Source: a virus. Taken from it: a stretch of 64,000 nucleotides of DNA. The stretch covers positions 35,669 to 99,668 of the IMG/VR virus record IMGVR_UViG_3300050821_008688, one strand, 5' to 3'. The notes under the pieces are model-generated. The model was given only the letters and a program-made list of their open reading frames with translations. It searched no databases and was not told the DNA's origin. Below, piece after piece: positions 21,765 to 31,099 of this stretch (its first letter is position 1; every line of letters begins with the position of its first letter). The translations under genes and the position numbers were made by a program.

Positions 21765-22481
21765 ATGGCTCCAGCCTTCGTTCAGGCGTGCGTAAATACG
21801 AATACCGGTATAGCGACAGCGACCGCTACGTTTGGTAGTAACGTTACAGCCGGAAACTTGCTTGTTGTCTTGGCGTGCTCTACTCAAGCCACGACTCCGG
21901 CGTCTTCTTTTTCTCTCTCGGATACGCTCGCCAACAAATGGAACCCTGTTTGGCCTACGCCACAGAATCCATCTGGTGGCTCTATCGCGAAATTTATTCA
22001 GGGGTGGTGGACGATAAACACAACTACGGGAGCCGACACTGTTACCAACGTGACGAACCAGACTTTGTTTGGCACCAACATTTTATATGCCGCCGAGTTC
22101 TCTTTGGGATTTTCCTTGGCGGGAGTGGACCAAATGTTAGCCGCTGCGGGAGCCGGTTCTTCTTCTGTGGACCCGCTGAGTTTTACTACTACGCGGAATA
22201 ATGAAATTGTTTTTGTTTTTGGTTTTACCAACCCAACAATAAGTTGGAGCGGGGTCACGGTTAACTCACCGTTTGTGTTTGCGGCGTCCACGGGCGCTTT
22301 TGATGGTTTTTGTGCGTACGCTATCGCTCCCACAGCGGGAGCGTATGGATTCGGCGGCACGTATACCGGGTCAGGTTCTGGCGCGAACACTAACGCATCG
22401 GCGGGATTTTCAATTGGTCCAGCTACTATTCCCGGTACGGCACAGGGACCATCTTTGATGCAGTTTGGACTTGGAATGTAG
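21765..22481 (+). CDS. Virion-type beta protein (238 aa)
   Basis: MAPAFVQACVNTNTG, then SSFSLSDTLANKWN and GADTVTNVTNQTLFG; the pattern of small residues and beta strands matches phage surface or decoration proteins. The C-terminus (IPGTAQGPSLMQFGLGM) is short. Exact role unknown. Confidence 0.6.
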   Translation: MAPAFVQACVNTNTGIATATATFGSNVTAGNLLVVLACSTQATTPASSFSLSDTLANKWNPVWPTPQNPSGGSIAKFIQGWWTINTTTGADTVTNVTNQTLFGTNILYAAEFSLGFSLAGVDQMLAAAGAGSSSVDPLSFTTTRNNEIVFVFGFTNPTISWSGVTVNSPFVFAASTGAFDGFCAYAIAPTAGAYGFGGTYTGSGSGANTNASAGFSIGPATIPGTAQGPSLMQFGLGM

Positions 22482-22493
22482 ATGGAGGATGCT

Positions 22494-22802
22494 ATGAGCA
22501 TTGAACTGATTTTACTTTTTGGGATTGCGCTACTGGCGTCGGGAAATCTCTACGCATCTATATCGCTCTTGCTGCGGAAGTCTGCGATTGTACCGCACGC
22601 GACTGTATCGCAGCCGCAACCGGTTCCCGCGTCACTGCTCGCTTCTTTGTCTGCACTAACACAGCCTGCGGGGAAAAATACTATCCTTACGAGCGCGCCG
22701 CCCGCGCTGGCTGCAAATACAAGAGAGTGTGCGGTATGTTACCGAGTAGTGGCCCGATATAACGCAAATGGGGTTTGTGCTAACTGCGCTCCACCGAAAT
22801 AA
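22494..22802 (+). CDS. 102-aa membrane protein with zinc ribbon
   Basis: GGAGG lies 3-7 nt before ATG 22494; an earlier ATG within the ribosome site was rejected. Residues 3-22 (ELILLFGIALLASGNLYAS) are a membrane helix, then a Pro/Ala linker and RECAVCYRVVARYNANGVC (two CxxC). A membrane-tethered zinc ribbon. Function unknown. Confidence 0.65.
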   Translation: MSIELILLFGIALLASGNLYASISLLLRKSAIVPHATVSQPQPVPASLLASLSALTQPAGKNTILTSAPPALAANTRECAVCYRVVARYNANGVCANCAPPK

Positions 22803-22803
22803 G

Positions 22804-22819
22804 ACTTTCTGTTCTATAG
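22804..22819 (+). promoter_or_regulatory. Late-type promoter motif GACT-N7-CTATA
   Basis: GACT 22804-22807, 7 nt, CTATA 22815-22819, then GGTGAGAGG. ATG 22836 is 16 nt downstream. This is the most typical copy. Confidence 0.7.
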
Positions 22820-22835
22820 GTGAGAGGCTACTTCT

Positions 22836-23078
22836 ATGGCTGTTCTGTCGTCTGCGACTCGTAAAGCGATGCCGAAAAAGCAGTTTGCGCTTCCCGGAAA
22901 ACGGGAGGGCGGGAAAGGTGGCTATCCAATCCCAGACGCGACCCACGGGCGTAACGCATTAGCGCGCGTAGCGCAGCACGGTACTCCCTCGGAGAAGGCT
23001 ACGGTACGCGCAAAGGTACACGCGAAGTTCCCCGGCATCGGTGGGTTGTCTAAACCGGGCGCAAAAGCAGGAAAATAA
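22836..23078 (+). CDS. 80-aa basic protein of a common phage family
   Basis: RKAMPKKQFALPGKREGG and YPIPDATHGRNALARVAQHG, then KFPGIGGLSKPG, match a conserved phage and bacterial block (PIPD, HxRNALARV, GTPxEKAxV) whose role is not established. The product is strongly basic and could bind DNA in the capsid. Confidence 0.65.
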   Translation: MAVLSSATRKAMPKKQFALPGKREGGKGGYPIPDATHGRNALARVAQHGTPSEKATVRAKVHAKFPGIGGLSKPGAKAGK

Positions 23079-23081
23079 TCC

Positions 23082-23201
23082 ATGCTGAAGGTGAAGATTA
23101 AAGCCGAGGGCACGGAAGCGAAAAAGATTTTGATGAAGTCGGGAATCAAAGGTTTGAACAAACCGGCTTCTAAGGGAAAAAAAGATGGCAACGGAAGATG
23201 A
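23082..23201 (+). CDS. 39-aa basic peptide
   Basis: Starts ATG 23082, 4 nt after the previous stop; MLKVKIKAEGTEAKKILMKS, then Lys/Gly. Overlaps the next start by 17 nt. Possible virion peptide. Support is context only. Confidence 0.4.
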   Translation: MLKVKIKAEGTEAKKILMKSGIKGLNKPASKGKKDGNGR

Positions 23202-23751
23202 TGGCGGGGTCACAAAAGCAGTTAGTGGCGCGAAAGCTGCGCTAACGCAAGCGCGCGCAAAATTTCCGCAGCCAAAAGCGGTTCCGTCTGCGACGCCGCG
23301 CATCGCGTCGCCCACGATGACGCCTGTGGCGAAACCAAGTCTTGGTGATGAGTTGAAATCAAAGTCAACCAACATAGACCAGTATATACAGTCCGTTCCG
23401 AAAATGCATACTGGTGGGCCGGTTAAGGTATCCGGTATTTATCATCTGAAGGCGGATGAACACGTTCTTACGGCCAAAGATGCGAAGAGTTTGAAAGACG
23501 CGCACGGCAAAGCAAAAACAATTCTTTCAATGACTCAGGGATTGAAATCTTTGCATCGCGCGGGAGCGATGCCGCCTCCAGCGCCGTCAAATACTGAAGG
23601 TTCGCTGTCAACCGATAAGACGGAAAATAATTCAATGTCTATTGAGACGCCGAAGCCCGTACCGCCGAAGGGTAGCGTTGAACCGAAACCAAAAAGTAAT
23701 CCCTCGGGATACCCTGTGGAAACACCGGGACATCGCGAGGAAAAGGCTTAA
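23185..23751 (+). CDS. 188-aa Lys/Pro-rich structural-type protein
   Basis: The N-terminal half is Ala/Pro/Lys rich; the middle (KMHTGGPVKVSGIYHLKADEHVL) resembles the MHxGGxVxxxGxYxLxxGE block seen in phage head-associated proteins. The C-terminus is a Pro/Glu-rich tail. Probably a minor virion protein. Confidence 0.6.
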   Translation: MATEDDGGVTKAVSGAKAALTQARAKFPQPKAVPSATPRIASPTMTPVAKPSLGDELKSKSTNIDQYIQSVPKMHTGGPVKVSGIYHLKADEHVLTAKDAKSLKDAHGKAKTILSMTQGLKSLHRAGAMPPPAPSNTEGSLSTDKTENNSMSIETPKPVPPKGSVEPKPKSNPSGYPVETPGHREEKA

Positions 23752-23769
23752 TTTTAGAGGAGTACCACA

Positions 23770-24090
23770 ATGATTATGGCAAAAGGAAATTCTGGCGCGA
23801 ACAAAGCACCTCAACCGAAGCACGTTTCGGTTTTTAAGGGAATTAAGGGTCTGGTCGCCTCGGGTCCGGGAATGACAAAGGCAGTGAAGCACGGTGTGAT
23901 TCGTCCCGAGAGCAACCCTGTCCACATTGACGCGGGGAACCTGAAGAAATCCACGAGTGTGTCGGCGACTCCTGCGGGCGCTCCGAAGAAAATTACAACG
24001 AGCGGTCATAAGGGCGTGCTTGTTCCGCATAATCCCGAGCCTGCAATTCGCCGGGACTCTGCGAGCGTCGTGAAACCGTTTAAGAACTAA
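23770..24090 (+). CDS. 106-aa basic virion-type protein
   Basis: GAGGAG lies 8 nt before ATG 23770. Composition Lys, Pro, Ser, Val (HVSVFKGIKGLVASGPGMTK; HKGVLVPHNPEPAIRR), little charge balance. Presumably structural. Confidence 0.55.
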   Translation: MIMAKGNSGANKAPQPKHVSVFKGIKGLVASGPGMTKAVKHGVIRPESNPVHIDAGNLKKSTSVSATPAGAPKKITTSGHKGVLVPHNPEPAIRRDSASVVKPFKN

Positions 24091-24101
24091 GGGAGAGTCA
24101 A

Positions 24102-24764
24102 ATGGGAATTCCACGTACAATCGGTGCTGTAGCTGTGGGGGCTTTGCCTCCTACTCCCGTGTATCATGGGCCGATTATTCCGGCTGTCAGTTTTTCAATT
24201 CTTAACGGTATCGCCACGATTGTGCTTAACGTGGCGGGGTTGACGCCGCCCGCTTTTCCAACGAACGGCTATAATGGGCCGAACGGTTACCCGCTCCCGC
24301 TAAACTTGGGGAATAACGGGCAGTTTGATATTCACGGCGGCATTAACGTCGCGAACGCGGGCAGCGGTGGTCCTGCGGGCGGGCAGCAAGTCACTCTGTG
24401 GGGTTTCACGACTGCGACATATTTCAATGGTAGAACCGTCACAGTTCTTGATTGTAACCCTGCATTAAATTCATTCCGATTTTATTTCAATAACGCGAAC
24501 GTTGCGTCAACAGCGGATGCAGGCAATACCGCGACTTCGCCGTTCCAGCACTATCGTGTAGTTCGGCTTGAATGCAGTCAGACTCTCGGCACCGATATTA
24601 TTTATGTCGGCGACTTGAACGTTTCCTCGACGCGATATTTTGCGGCGCTTTCTTTGGCGGGTCAGTTCTCAATTGAAGTGGCGAGCGAGAATATTCCTGC
24701 CGACCGAATCTGGATAACGGGCACGGGTCCAACAGACTCAGTACAAGTGTCGTTGATTTATTAA
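24102..24764 (+). CDS. 220-aa beta-rich virion-type protein
   Basis: GGGAG precedes the ATG. Gly, Asn and Pro rich segments (NGYNGPNGYPLPLNLGNNGQ) then a beta domain (FNGRTVTVLDCNPALNSFRFYF) ending in DRIWITGTGPTDSVQVSLIY. Resembles fibre or decoration domains. Confidence 0.6.
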   Translation: MGIPRTIGAVAVGALPPTPVYHGPIIPAVSFSILNGIATIVLNVAGLTPPAFPTNGYNGPNGYPLPLNLGNNGQFDIHGGINVANAGSGGPAGGQQVTLWGFTTATYFNGRTVTVLDCNPALNSFRFYFNNANVASTADAGNTATSPFQHYRVVRLECSQTLGTDIIYVGDLNVSSTRYFAALSLAGQFSIEVASENIPADRIWITGTGPTDSVQVSLIY

Positions 24765-24777
24765 TTGAGGAGAGTTC

Positions 24778-25251
24778 ATGGCGGTAATCGGCGGAACAGA
24801 GATTATAGAAACTCGGGGAAGCGGCGGCGCGCCTCTTAATTCTCCCGCGTTCACCGGAACACCAACCGCACCGACTGCGGCTCCGGGAACTAACACTACT
24901 CAAATTGCAACCACGGCCTTTGTCACGGCGGCAGTTTTAGTAGAAACGAATCGTGCGGAAGCAGCGGAAGCCGCACTTCCACAGCGAATCGCTAGCGGTA
25001 CCGCCGCATTGGGAACAACCGCTATCCCGGCCAATACCGCAGAAGCCACGGTCACCGTTGCGGCTGCGGGAGTTCTTGCTACGGACTCTATTGAGTGGGC
25101 ATTTAATGCTGCGCCGGGAACGGGATATGTTACGGGTCTATATGTTTTAGCGTACGTTACCGCAGGCAATGTGAACTTCGTTGTTGTGAACCCGACTGCG
25201 GGGGCGCTAACACCTGCGGCGGCAACTTTGAACTGGCGCGTAATCCGCTAA
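24778..25251 (+). CDS. Tail-fibre-repeat protein (157 aa)
   Basis: Residues 17-45 carry the classic phage fibre repeat APLNSPAFTGTPTAPTA followed by TTQIATTAFV. A helical Ala/Glu section follows (ETNRAEAAEAALPQRIA), then a beta tip. Probably a short fibre or an attachment module. Confidence 0.75.
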   Translation: MAVIGGTEIIETRGSGGAPLNSPAFTGTPTAPTAAPGTNTTQIATTAFVTAAVLVETNRAEAAEAALPQRIASGTAALGTTAIPANTAEATVTVAAAGVLATDSIEWAFNAAPGTGYVTGLYVLAYVTAGNVNFVVVNPTAGALTPAAATLNWRVIR

Positions 25252-25273
25252 AATTACTCGGGGGAGCAGCCTC

Positions 25274-27181
25274 GTGAATCGTAATCACCTTCAAGACTAT
25301 ATAAAATCTGTTGACCTGACAAATTTCCCTCGCGGGTTCATGACGTGGTTTAATCAGGCAAAAAAAGATACCCCAGAGAAAATTGAACAGTGGTATAAAG
25401 ACCGCTACGAGTGTTTGTGTGACCCGATAGCTTTGGGCGGGTATGCTCCGGTAACACAGACAGACCCGGATGCGCCTGAAGAATGGGTACCAATTCTTGG
25501 AATGGACTTTCAAGAAAATCCACATAGGCTTCTGTTCAGCCAGTTTGTTCAGACGAAGCCGGGAGAGGGCGTTGTATTGTCTAACTTGGACACGACGGTC
25601 AAAAAGAGAATGATTCTATGGCAGCGCGGCGTATTCAAAACCAGCGCAGTCCGCGTAGACATTGTTCAGAAAATTTTAAACTACCCCAACATTCGTATTT
25701 GCTTCCTCACGGGTGGCGACCAACTTGCCAAGCGGCAACTCGCGACAATCAAACAATTTTTTGAGAAGCCGACCCCGCGTTTCAAATTTCTCTTTCCCGA
25801 ATTTTGTCTGAAGAGTGTACAGACTAAGAAAGCAATAGGTATAGATAGCGACGGCGAGCCCGTACGCGCGTGGGAAGACCGGCTCTGCAAAATGGGTACC
25901 GCCCACGAGTTCACGGTACCTGCGCGTACTAATACGACGTTCCCGGAACCTACGTTTGCTATCTCCACGGCGAAATCAGTAAAGGCGGGCTCTCACTACG
26001 ACATAATTTACATTGACGACCTTGTGAACGAGACGAACTATCGTAGTGTGCCTGCACTAGAGAAATGCTATCAGGACTATATAGACATTTGCCCGCTGCT
26101 CACGGTGACGGGCTACATGATTTTGACGGGTACTCGATATAGTTTTGGTGATACCTACGAGCGCATTCAGGAGTTAGCCAAACAAGAAGAGACGGAGACG
26201 GGTAAAACTATTTGGAAGTTTTCAATTCGAGACTGCTGGAGTCTTGGTTGCGCGAACTGCTCGCACACGGATGTCTACCACGACAGAGGTATCAACATTC
26301 TTGAGCCTCCATGCACTGTGGAGGGTTGTAAGTGTATCGGATTTGCTCCGAATGGTGTGAAAGGGGTTTTATTTCCAGAAGCGATAACACATGATGGAAA
26401 TCCAATTGGCGATACGGTAGAGTCGCTAGAAGCCAAACGCCGTGAATTGGGCGCTGAATTTTTTGCGAATCAGTACGAAAATAATCCAATTGCTTCGGGT
26501 ACACAGACGTTCACTCAGGAGATAATTGACGTTCAAACGCTTCATCATCTCTCGCAGTTTCCGCAGCCTAATCAGTCTTTTGTTTTCGCGGTTGGTGACC
26601 TTGCGTACGTTGGAGAAGAGGGGCGAGATTTTTCGGTAATTTATCTGTGTCGCCTGTTTCAAGGACAAATTTTTGTTTATGACTGCATGTTCGGTAATTG
26701 GGACTCAGGCAAAGTGTCTGACATTACGATGGATATTTTACTGAAACACCGGCCTAACATCATCTACTACGAAAAATTCAACGGGTGGGAGTCGTACAAC
26801 AACAACATCACGGCGAAAGCGGCAGCGATGGGCATTCAGAAGGTGCCTATTGAGTGGGTAAAAATCTCGCACGTAAAGAACGCCAAGCTGATTCGCATCG
26901 GGTCCATCAAAGGTGTGCTTACAAACCACCGGCTCTGGTTGTATGCAGGGATGTTGGGGTTCGCTAAACTGGTTCAGCAACTTTTGAAATGGCCTAAACT
27001 CGGGCGTCACGACGATTTTGGAGACTGTTTGGGGCAGGTTGTAGCTGCGCCGACCGGCTATCAGCTTACCGTTCCGCCTACACAAGTGGCCGTATCAAAC
27101 TGGTTGCGCAAACTCAATCAGGCAGCCCCCGTGGACGACTCATACACCGACAACGGCTGTGGAACTGGCATTATTTGTTGA
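25274..27181 (+). CDS. terL: Terminase large subunit
   Basis: The GTG start has GGGGGAG upstream. The ATPase shows a degenerate Walker A (GVFKTS near residue 118) and Walker B IYIDDL (near 244). The nuclease has Asp in FAVGDLAYV (near 440), Glu in YYEKFNG (near 497) and HDDFGD (near 579), so all three metal ligands are present. An insertion near 321-350 (CWSLGCANC, then C-x4-CKC) looks like a zinc-binding loop between the two domains, unusual for the family. Length 635 aa, at the upper end. Confidence 0.92.
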   Translation: MNRNHLQDYIKSVDLTNFPRGFMTWFNQAKKDTPEKIEQWYKDRYECLCDPIALGGYAPVTQTDPDAPEEWVPILGMDFQENPHRLLFSQFVQTKPGEGVVLSNLDTTVKKRMILWQRGVFKTSAVRVDIVQKILNYPNIRICFLTGGDQLAKRQLATIKQFFEKPTPRFKFLFPEFCLKSVQTKKAIGIDSDGEPVRAWEDRLCKMGTAHEFTVPARTNTTFPEPTFAISTAKSVKAGSHYDIIYIDDLVNETNYRSVPALEKCYQDYIDICPLLTVTGYMILTGTRYSFGDTYERIQELAKQEETETGKTIWKFSIRDCWSLGCANCSHTDVYHDRGINILEPPCTVEGCKCIGFAPNGVKGVLFPEAITHDGNPIGDTVESLEAKRRELGAEFFANQYENNPIASGTQTFTQEIIDVQTLHHLSQFPQPNQSFVFAVGDLAYVGEEGRDFSVIYLCRLFQGQIFVYDCMFGNWDSGKVSDITMDILLKHRPNIIYYEKFNGWESYNNNITAKAAAMGIQKVPIEWVKISHVKNAKLIRIGSIKGVLTNHRLWLYAGMLGFAKLVQQLLKWPKLGRHDDFGDCLGQVVAAPTGYQLTVPPTQVAVSNWLRKLNQAAPVDDSYTDNGCGTGIIC

Positions 27182-27187
27182 TTTTAA

Positions 27188-27203
27188 GACTTTTTGTTCT
27201 ATA
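27188..27203 (+). promoter_or_regulatory. Late-type promoter motif GACT-N7-CTATA
   Basis: GACT 27188-27191, 7 nt, CTATA 27199-27203, followed by GACGAGAGC, 13 nt before the portal ATG. Confidence 0.7.
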
Positions 27204-27216
27204 GACGAGAGCAACT

Positions 27217-29445
27217 ATGTCCGATAAAGACGCTATCACTACTGTCCATTTCAAGGATGAAGGGCAAATCCGTATCCTAGACCTTCCCGGAGCCGTAGAT
27301 TACGGGATATTTGCGCTTCCAATTGGTCCTACTGAGGTTGGATTTGCTGACCAACCGCGTGATGACGTGTCAATGTTGAAGGAAGCGAATCTCAACCGAG
27401 AGGAATCGGAAAGTTTTATCGCAACTCGTGGTTTAATCGGACGCTGGAACACCGCTGAACTTATGCTTCGCGCGTGGGTTGAGCCGATTAAGTGGAAAGG
27501 TAGCGAACAGTTTCGGTCTCACCTCGGAATTCCGCTTGTCGCGGAACAATTTTACAGTATTCACAGTGTTGTGAACCAGACTTTGTTTGGCGGCTATCGA
27601 GTTTTCAAAATTGACGCTACTTCTGGCACGCCACTAGAGTGCGCGCTGGCGCAGGAAGCTATTTTGAAAGCTGAATTGCGAACCTGCGGCTTTAAAGGTG
27701 TGTCTGCGAAGTCCGAGATGCGGGAAATTACATACGACGGAATTTTTTACGGTTTCGGCGTCGCGATGATTGGTTGGAAAACAATCAAGCAGAACATCAT
27801 CAAGAAAGTTCAGAAACTGCACACACAAACAACGACCATTAATGGTATTTTAATTCAAGTTCCAGACCCAGACCAAGACACTATCGATGACGTGGAAGAT
27901 AAAGTCATCGGCATTCAAGAATTTAACTCTCCAGTTTTGGAGCATGTGCCTCTTCGTCGCGCGCGCTACGCACCAGACCTTCGCCGAGGAGACCCGCGCT
28001 GCGCAGAATGGTTCGGACGCATCATTTATCCGACCGGATACGACCTTGACGCGCTCCGCAACACTGTGGGATGGAAAATTCCGGCTCGTCCAGACCTTGT
28101 AAAGTTGACGACACCGCAAATGCAGGATGAAGCCGCTACAAATCCGCTGGAAACTCTCGGGTCTAACACTGGGAACCCGATTTTTCAGCAAACAACGACT
28201 CCACAGAAGGCGTATCCTGAAAATTATACCGAACGCACCGCGCACGACCCGCTGATGCGGAAATTTGAGGTGTTTGACTACTGGACTGCGGTTCGGCACT
28301 GTGTGATTTTGAATAAACAGTACGTTTTGCTAAATGAAATGCATAAATTTGGTCGTGTACCGTTCTTGGGCTTTTGTTTCCGCAACGCTCCTGACTCTGC
28401 GAACGGATATGGCGTCGCTTTTTGGCTCACAGACTTTCAGCGGGTTTGTCAGGGCGTTATCAACGCCTATTTGGACGACATGAACCTGAATTTGATGGGC
28501 GTTTACACTTCTCCGGCTGGCGCGAACAATTCTGCGCAAGCCCAGTGGATTTTCCCCGGAAAAGTTTTCAAATCTGACCCGCAGGGCAAGGTTGAAGCCT
28601 TGGAACGCAACGGAGTGGACGCAAAAGAACCTCTGGCGGTCATTGCGCAAATGAAAACGTGGGCGGCGTCGATTGTTGGCGGCGGTCCCGGCACTTTAGG
28701 CTCAAATCCCGGCGCTGCGGGCGATATGCGTACACCTGCGGGTGTCGCGGCCATCTCGGGCGGTGAAACCGTCAAGATGCAAGACTTGATTGACGTGATT
28801 TCTGAACAGGTCTTCATTCCGTTCTTGGAATTTTGTGTGGAGCACAACAAGAAACTAAAGCCGTCGCAGGTTCGTGACATGCTCTCACAAGAACTGGGTG
28901 ATGCTTTCAGAGAGACACCACTGAACGTACTTAATGGCACTTATAAAATAGAAATCTCTGCCGGAACTAAACTTGCGGCGCGCGAACTACTCAACAAGTA
29001 TATGGGTGTTCTCCAAACGTTCCTACAATCACCGGGCACTGTTGAGAATCTTGCTGTGCAGGCGATGAAACTTGATTATAACGCCATGTTTGAGGCGCTT
29101 TATGACAGCTTCGGTGTGCCGTATAAGGAAAAGATTATCGTCCCGATGAACGCCGAGGATAAACAGCGCGCGATGATGAATACTCAAGCCGCTGCAATGC
29201 AGGGGAAAGCGGCTATTGAACAGTTGAAGGGTCAAGTAAAGCAGAGCGTGGATAATAATCAGTCTGAGAATCGTATGATTATTGAAACCGGTAAGCACAC
29301 GTTGAAGTCTCAAGGTACCGACCACGAGGCTGCGATTGACGCGGCGCAGGCGAAGGCGGAAGCGGCCACACCAGAAGCGCAGGGGCTAGACCGCGCGGCA
29401 CGCAGTTCATTTGCGAAATCCGATTCAGTTGCGTTTGGTAGCTAA
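27217..29445 (+). CDS. Portal protein (742 aa)
   Basis: The position between large terminase and scaffold, the length and the family blocks identify it: N-terminal helical region, a long central domain (CVILNKQYVLLNEMHKFGRVPFLGF, YGVAFWLTDFQRVCQGVINAYLDDMN), a Gly-rich tunnel-loop region (GGGPGTLGSNPGAAGD), and a helical C-terminal crown (EDKQRAMMNTQAAAMQGKAAI). The large size resembles portals of short-tailed phages. It forms the dodecameric DNA channel. Confidence 0.82.
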   Translation: MSDKDAITTVHFKDEGQIRILDLPGAVDYGIFALPIGPTEVGFADQPRDDVSMLKEANLNREESESFIATRGLIGRWNTAELMLRAWVEPIKWKGSEQFRSHLGIPLVAEQFYSIHSVVNQTLFGGYRVFKIDATSGTPLECALAQEAILKAELRTCGFKGVSAKSEMREITYDGIFYGFGVAMIGWKTIKQNIIKKVQKLHTQTTTINGILIQVPDPDQDTIDDVEDKVIGIQEFNSPVLEHVPLRRARYAPDLRRGDPRCAEWFGRIIYPTGYDLDALRNTVGWKIPARPDLVKLTTPQMQDEAATNPLETLGSNTGNPIFQQTTTPQKAYPENYTERTAHDPLMRKFEVFDYWTAVRHCVILNKQYVLLNEMHKFGRVPFLGFCFRNAPDSANGYGVAFWLTDFQRVCQGVINAYLDDMNLNLMGVYTSPAGANNSAQAQWIFPGKVFKSDPQGKVEALERNGVDAKEPLAVIAQMKTWAASIVGGGPGTLGSNPGAAGDMRTPAGVAAISGGETVKMQDLIDVISEQVFIPFLEFCVEHNKKLKPSQVRDMLSQELGDAFRETPLNVLNGTYKIEISAGTKLAARELLNKYMGVLQTFLQSPGTVENLAVQAMKLDYNAMFEALYDSFGVPYKEKIIVPMNAEDKQRAMMNTQAAAMQGKAAIEQLKGQVKQSVDNNQSENRMIIETGKHTLKSQGTDHEAAIDAAQAKAEAATPEAQGLDRAARSSFAKSDSVAFGS

Positions 29446-29465
29446 GGTTGACACAGAGCAACATC

Positions 29466-29888
29466 ATGAGCGACGAGAAGCAACCGGAAGTAACTGTAGC
29501 TACACCAATCATACCAAGAACCACTCCGAATATTGAGCGCGCCAATCGGCTTATGAGTTTGAAAAGCCACCCCGGCTTCTATGACTGGCTCCGCATCTCG
29601 CAAGAACTTGTGGACGAAGCCGCCGCCGTTTCTATTGACTACGGTGGATGGGACGCGCAGCAAATTACTGTTCTGAAGTGTCGAGCGCAGGCTGCGAAAG
29701 AGCATCACCAGCTTATGATTGCCAAAATGTTGGATGCAATTCGGATTGGAGTAGAGGAAGCCCGAGTACAAATGACCGTGGAGCCTCAAAAAACAACCGC
29801 CGAAATGATTGAACAGGGTGACTTGGTCAGAATAAAAACGCTGGAACATTTTGACGAGATGGACGGACGCGTGGCTGGAAGTTATTGA
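29466..29888 (+). CDS. Unknown 140-aa helical head-region protein
   Basis: ATG 29466 follows GAGCAACATC, matching the local ribosome-site style (GAGCAAC before the portal). A TTG 18 nt earlier is an alternative. Acidic and helical (ERANRLMSLKSHPGFYDWLRI, QAAKEHHQLMIAKMLDAIRIG). Between portal and scaffold; possibly a head completion or chaperone-like protein. Confidence 0.6.
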   Translation: MSDEKQPEVTVATPIIPRTTPNIERANRLMSLKSHPGFYDWLRISQELVDEAAAVSIDYGGWDAQQITVLKCRAQAAKEHHQLMIAKMLDAIRIGVEEARVQMTVEPQKTTAEMIEQGDLVRIKTLEHFDEMDGRVAGSY

Positions 29889-29915
29889 GTTGTTGAAAAC
29901 TTATTACAAGTTTTG

Positions 29916-29931
29916 GACTAATCAACCTATA
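29916..29931 (+). promoter_or_regulatory. Late-type promoter motif GACT-N7-CTATA
   Basis: GACT 29916-29919, 7 nt, CTATA 29927-29931, then GTGTAGGGGAG. ATG 29950 is 18 nt downstream. The spacer differs from other copies, which shows that the two blocks and their distance are what is conserved. Confidence 0.6.
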
Positions 29932-29949
29932 GTGTAGGGGAGAAAAATC

Positions 29950-31083
29950 ATGTCTGAACCTTCTGTTGAAGTGGTGATGACCGAAGAAATGAAAGCCGCC
30001 GTTGCTGCGGCCACGAGTCCCGAAGCAATTCGTTTGGCTGTTATGGCTGGAGTTGAGAAGCAGTTTGCAGACTTGAAGGCGAAGAATGCTGAAGCTGAAG
30101 CTACTGCTGCGGCGACCGCTGCTGCTGCCGCTGCTGATGCCAACGCTCCGAAAGTTTTTACGCGTACCGAGACCATTAACGGTCGTGAGTTTATTTTTGA
30201 GGCTGAGAGTGAATTGGAATTAGAGCGCACGGTTAATAATGCACTCCGAGTTGGCATGATGGTACAACAGCCGACTGAGCAGCCCACGGTGGTTGTTGAA
30301 GACCCCGGTGCTGCGCGCGCGGCTGCGGCTGAAGCTGCTACGGCTGCTGCGGAGCAAGCTGCTGCGAATGCCGAGCTTGAATTAAAGTTCAAACGTGGTG
30401 AGATTGACGTAAAAACTTATCTGGAACAGTCGGGAGCCGTGCGCGACTACCTCGCGCAACAGGGCATTCCTATTGATGATTTGAAGGCTTCGGTTGAACA
30501 GACGCAGAGCAAAACCTACGAACAGTCGTGGGCGGATGCTACGGAAGAATTTTTGAATGGTCCATACGGTTCGGACTGGCCGGGTGGAGACCAAAATCGC
30601 GAAATTTTGGGAATGAAACTTGTGCAGCTTGGATTGGAAGACGCGCCTGATAAAGTTCAGGCGTTGGCTCAAGCCTATGCTGCACTGAAATCCAGTAAAA
30701 CACTTTTTCCGTATGTACCTCCGGCTGATACTCCGGCTGCAACTCCTACTGCCGCACCTGCGGCAACACCGACTGCGGCACCTGCGGCTACTCCAACGGC
30801 GGCTCCTCCGGCTGGTACGACTACGGCAACGCCTGCGGCACAAGTTGCAGCGGCAACACGACAAGCACCGCAGACTGCGCCAACTTCTTCGACAATATTT
30901 AGCGCGAGTTCTGGCGTGGGTGCGGGTACTCAGGTCACGCCGCATCAAGTAGAGGCCGCGAAACTAATTCCTCCTGAAGCAACGCCTCAACAGATTCTTG
31001 ATGAGTGGAAGCAGCAAACTTTACGAGCAGGAAAGAATCTGGATTCTGAATTTATTCAGACCTATAACGGGCGACCGGCCTAA
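29950..31083 (+). CDS. Scaffold-type protein (377 aa)
   Basis: Lies directly before the capsid gene. It is acidic, helical and Ala/Glu rich over residues 1-150, with a long central helix region and a Pro/Ala/Thr repeat linker near 260-290 (ATPTAAPAATPTAAP). The C-terminus (QQILDEWKQQTLRAGKNLDSE) could dock on capsid. No protease motif seen. Identity rests on composition and position. Confidence 0.7.
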   Translation: MSEPSVEVVMTEEMKAAVAAATSPEAIRLAVMAGVEKQFADLKAKNAEAEATAAATAAAAAADANAPKVFTRTETINGREFIFEAESELELERTVNNALRVGMMVQQPTEQPTVVVEDPGAARAAAAEAATAAAEQAAANAELELKFKRGEIDVKTYLEQSGAVRDYLAQQGIPIDDLKASVEQTQSKTYEQSWADATEEFLNGPYGSDWPGGDQNREILGMKLVQLGLEDAPDKVQALAQAYAALKSSKTLFPYVPPADTPAATPTAAPAATPTAAPAATPTAAPPAGTTTATPAAQVAAATRQAPQTAPTSSTIFSASSGVGAGTQVTPHQVEAAKLIPPEATPQQILDEWKQQTLRAGKNLDSEFIQTYNGRPA

Positions 31084-31099
31084 AATTCTTTAGGTTTGT

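Noticed and set aside
29922-30392. Ala/Ser-rich minus-strand frame opposite the scaffold gene
   Set aside because: Mirrors low-complexity codons of the real gene and has no start signals.
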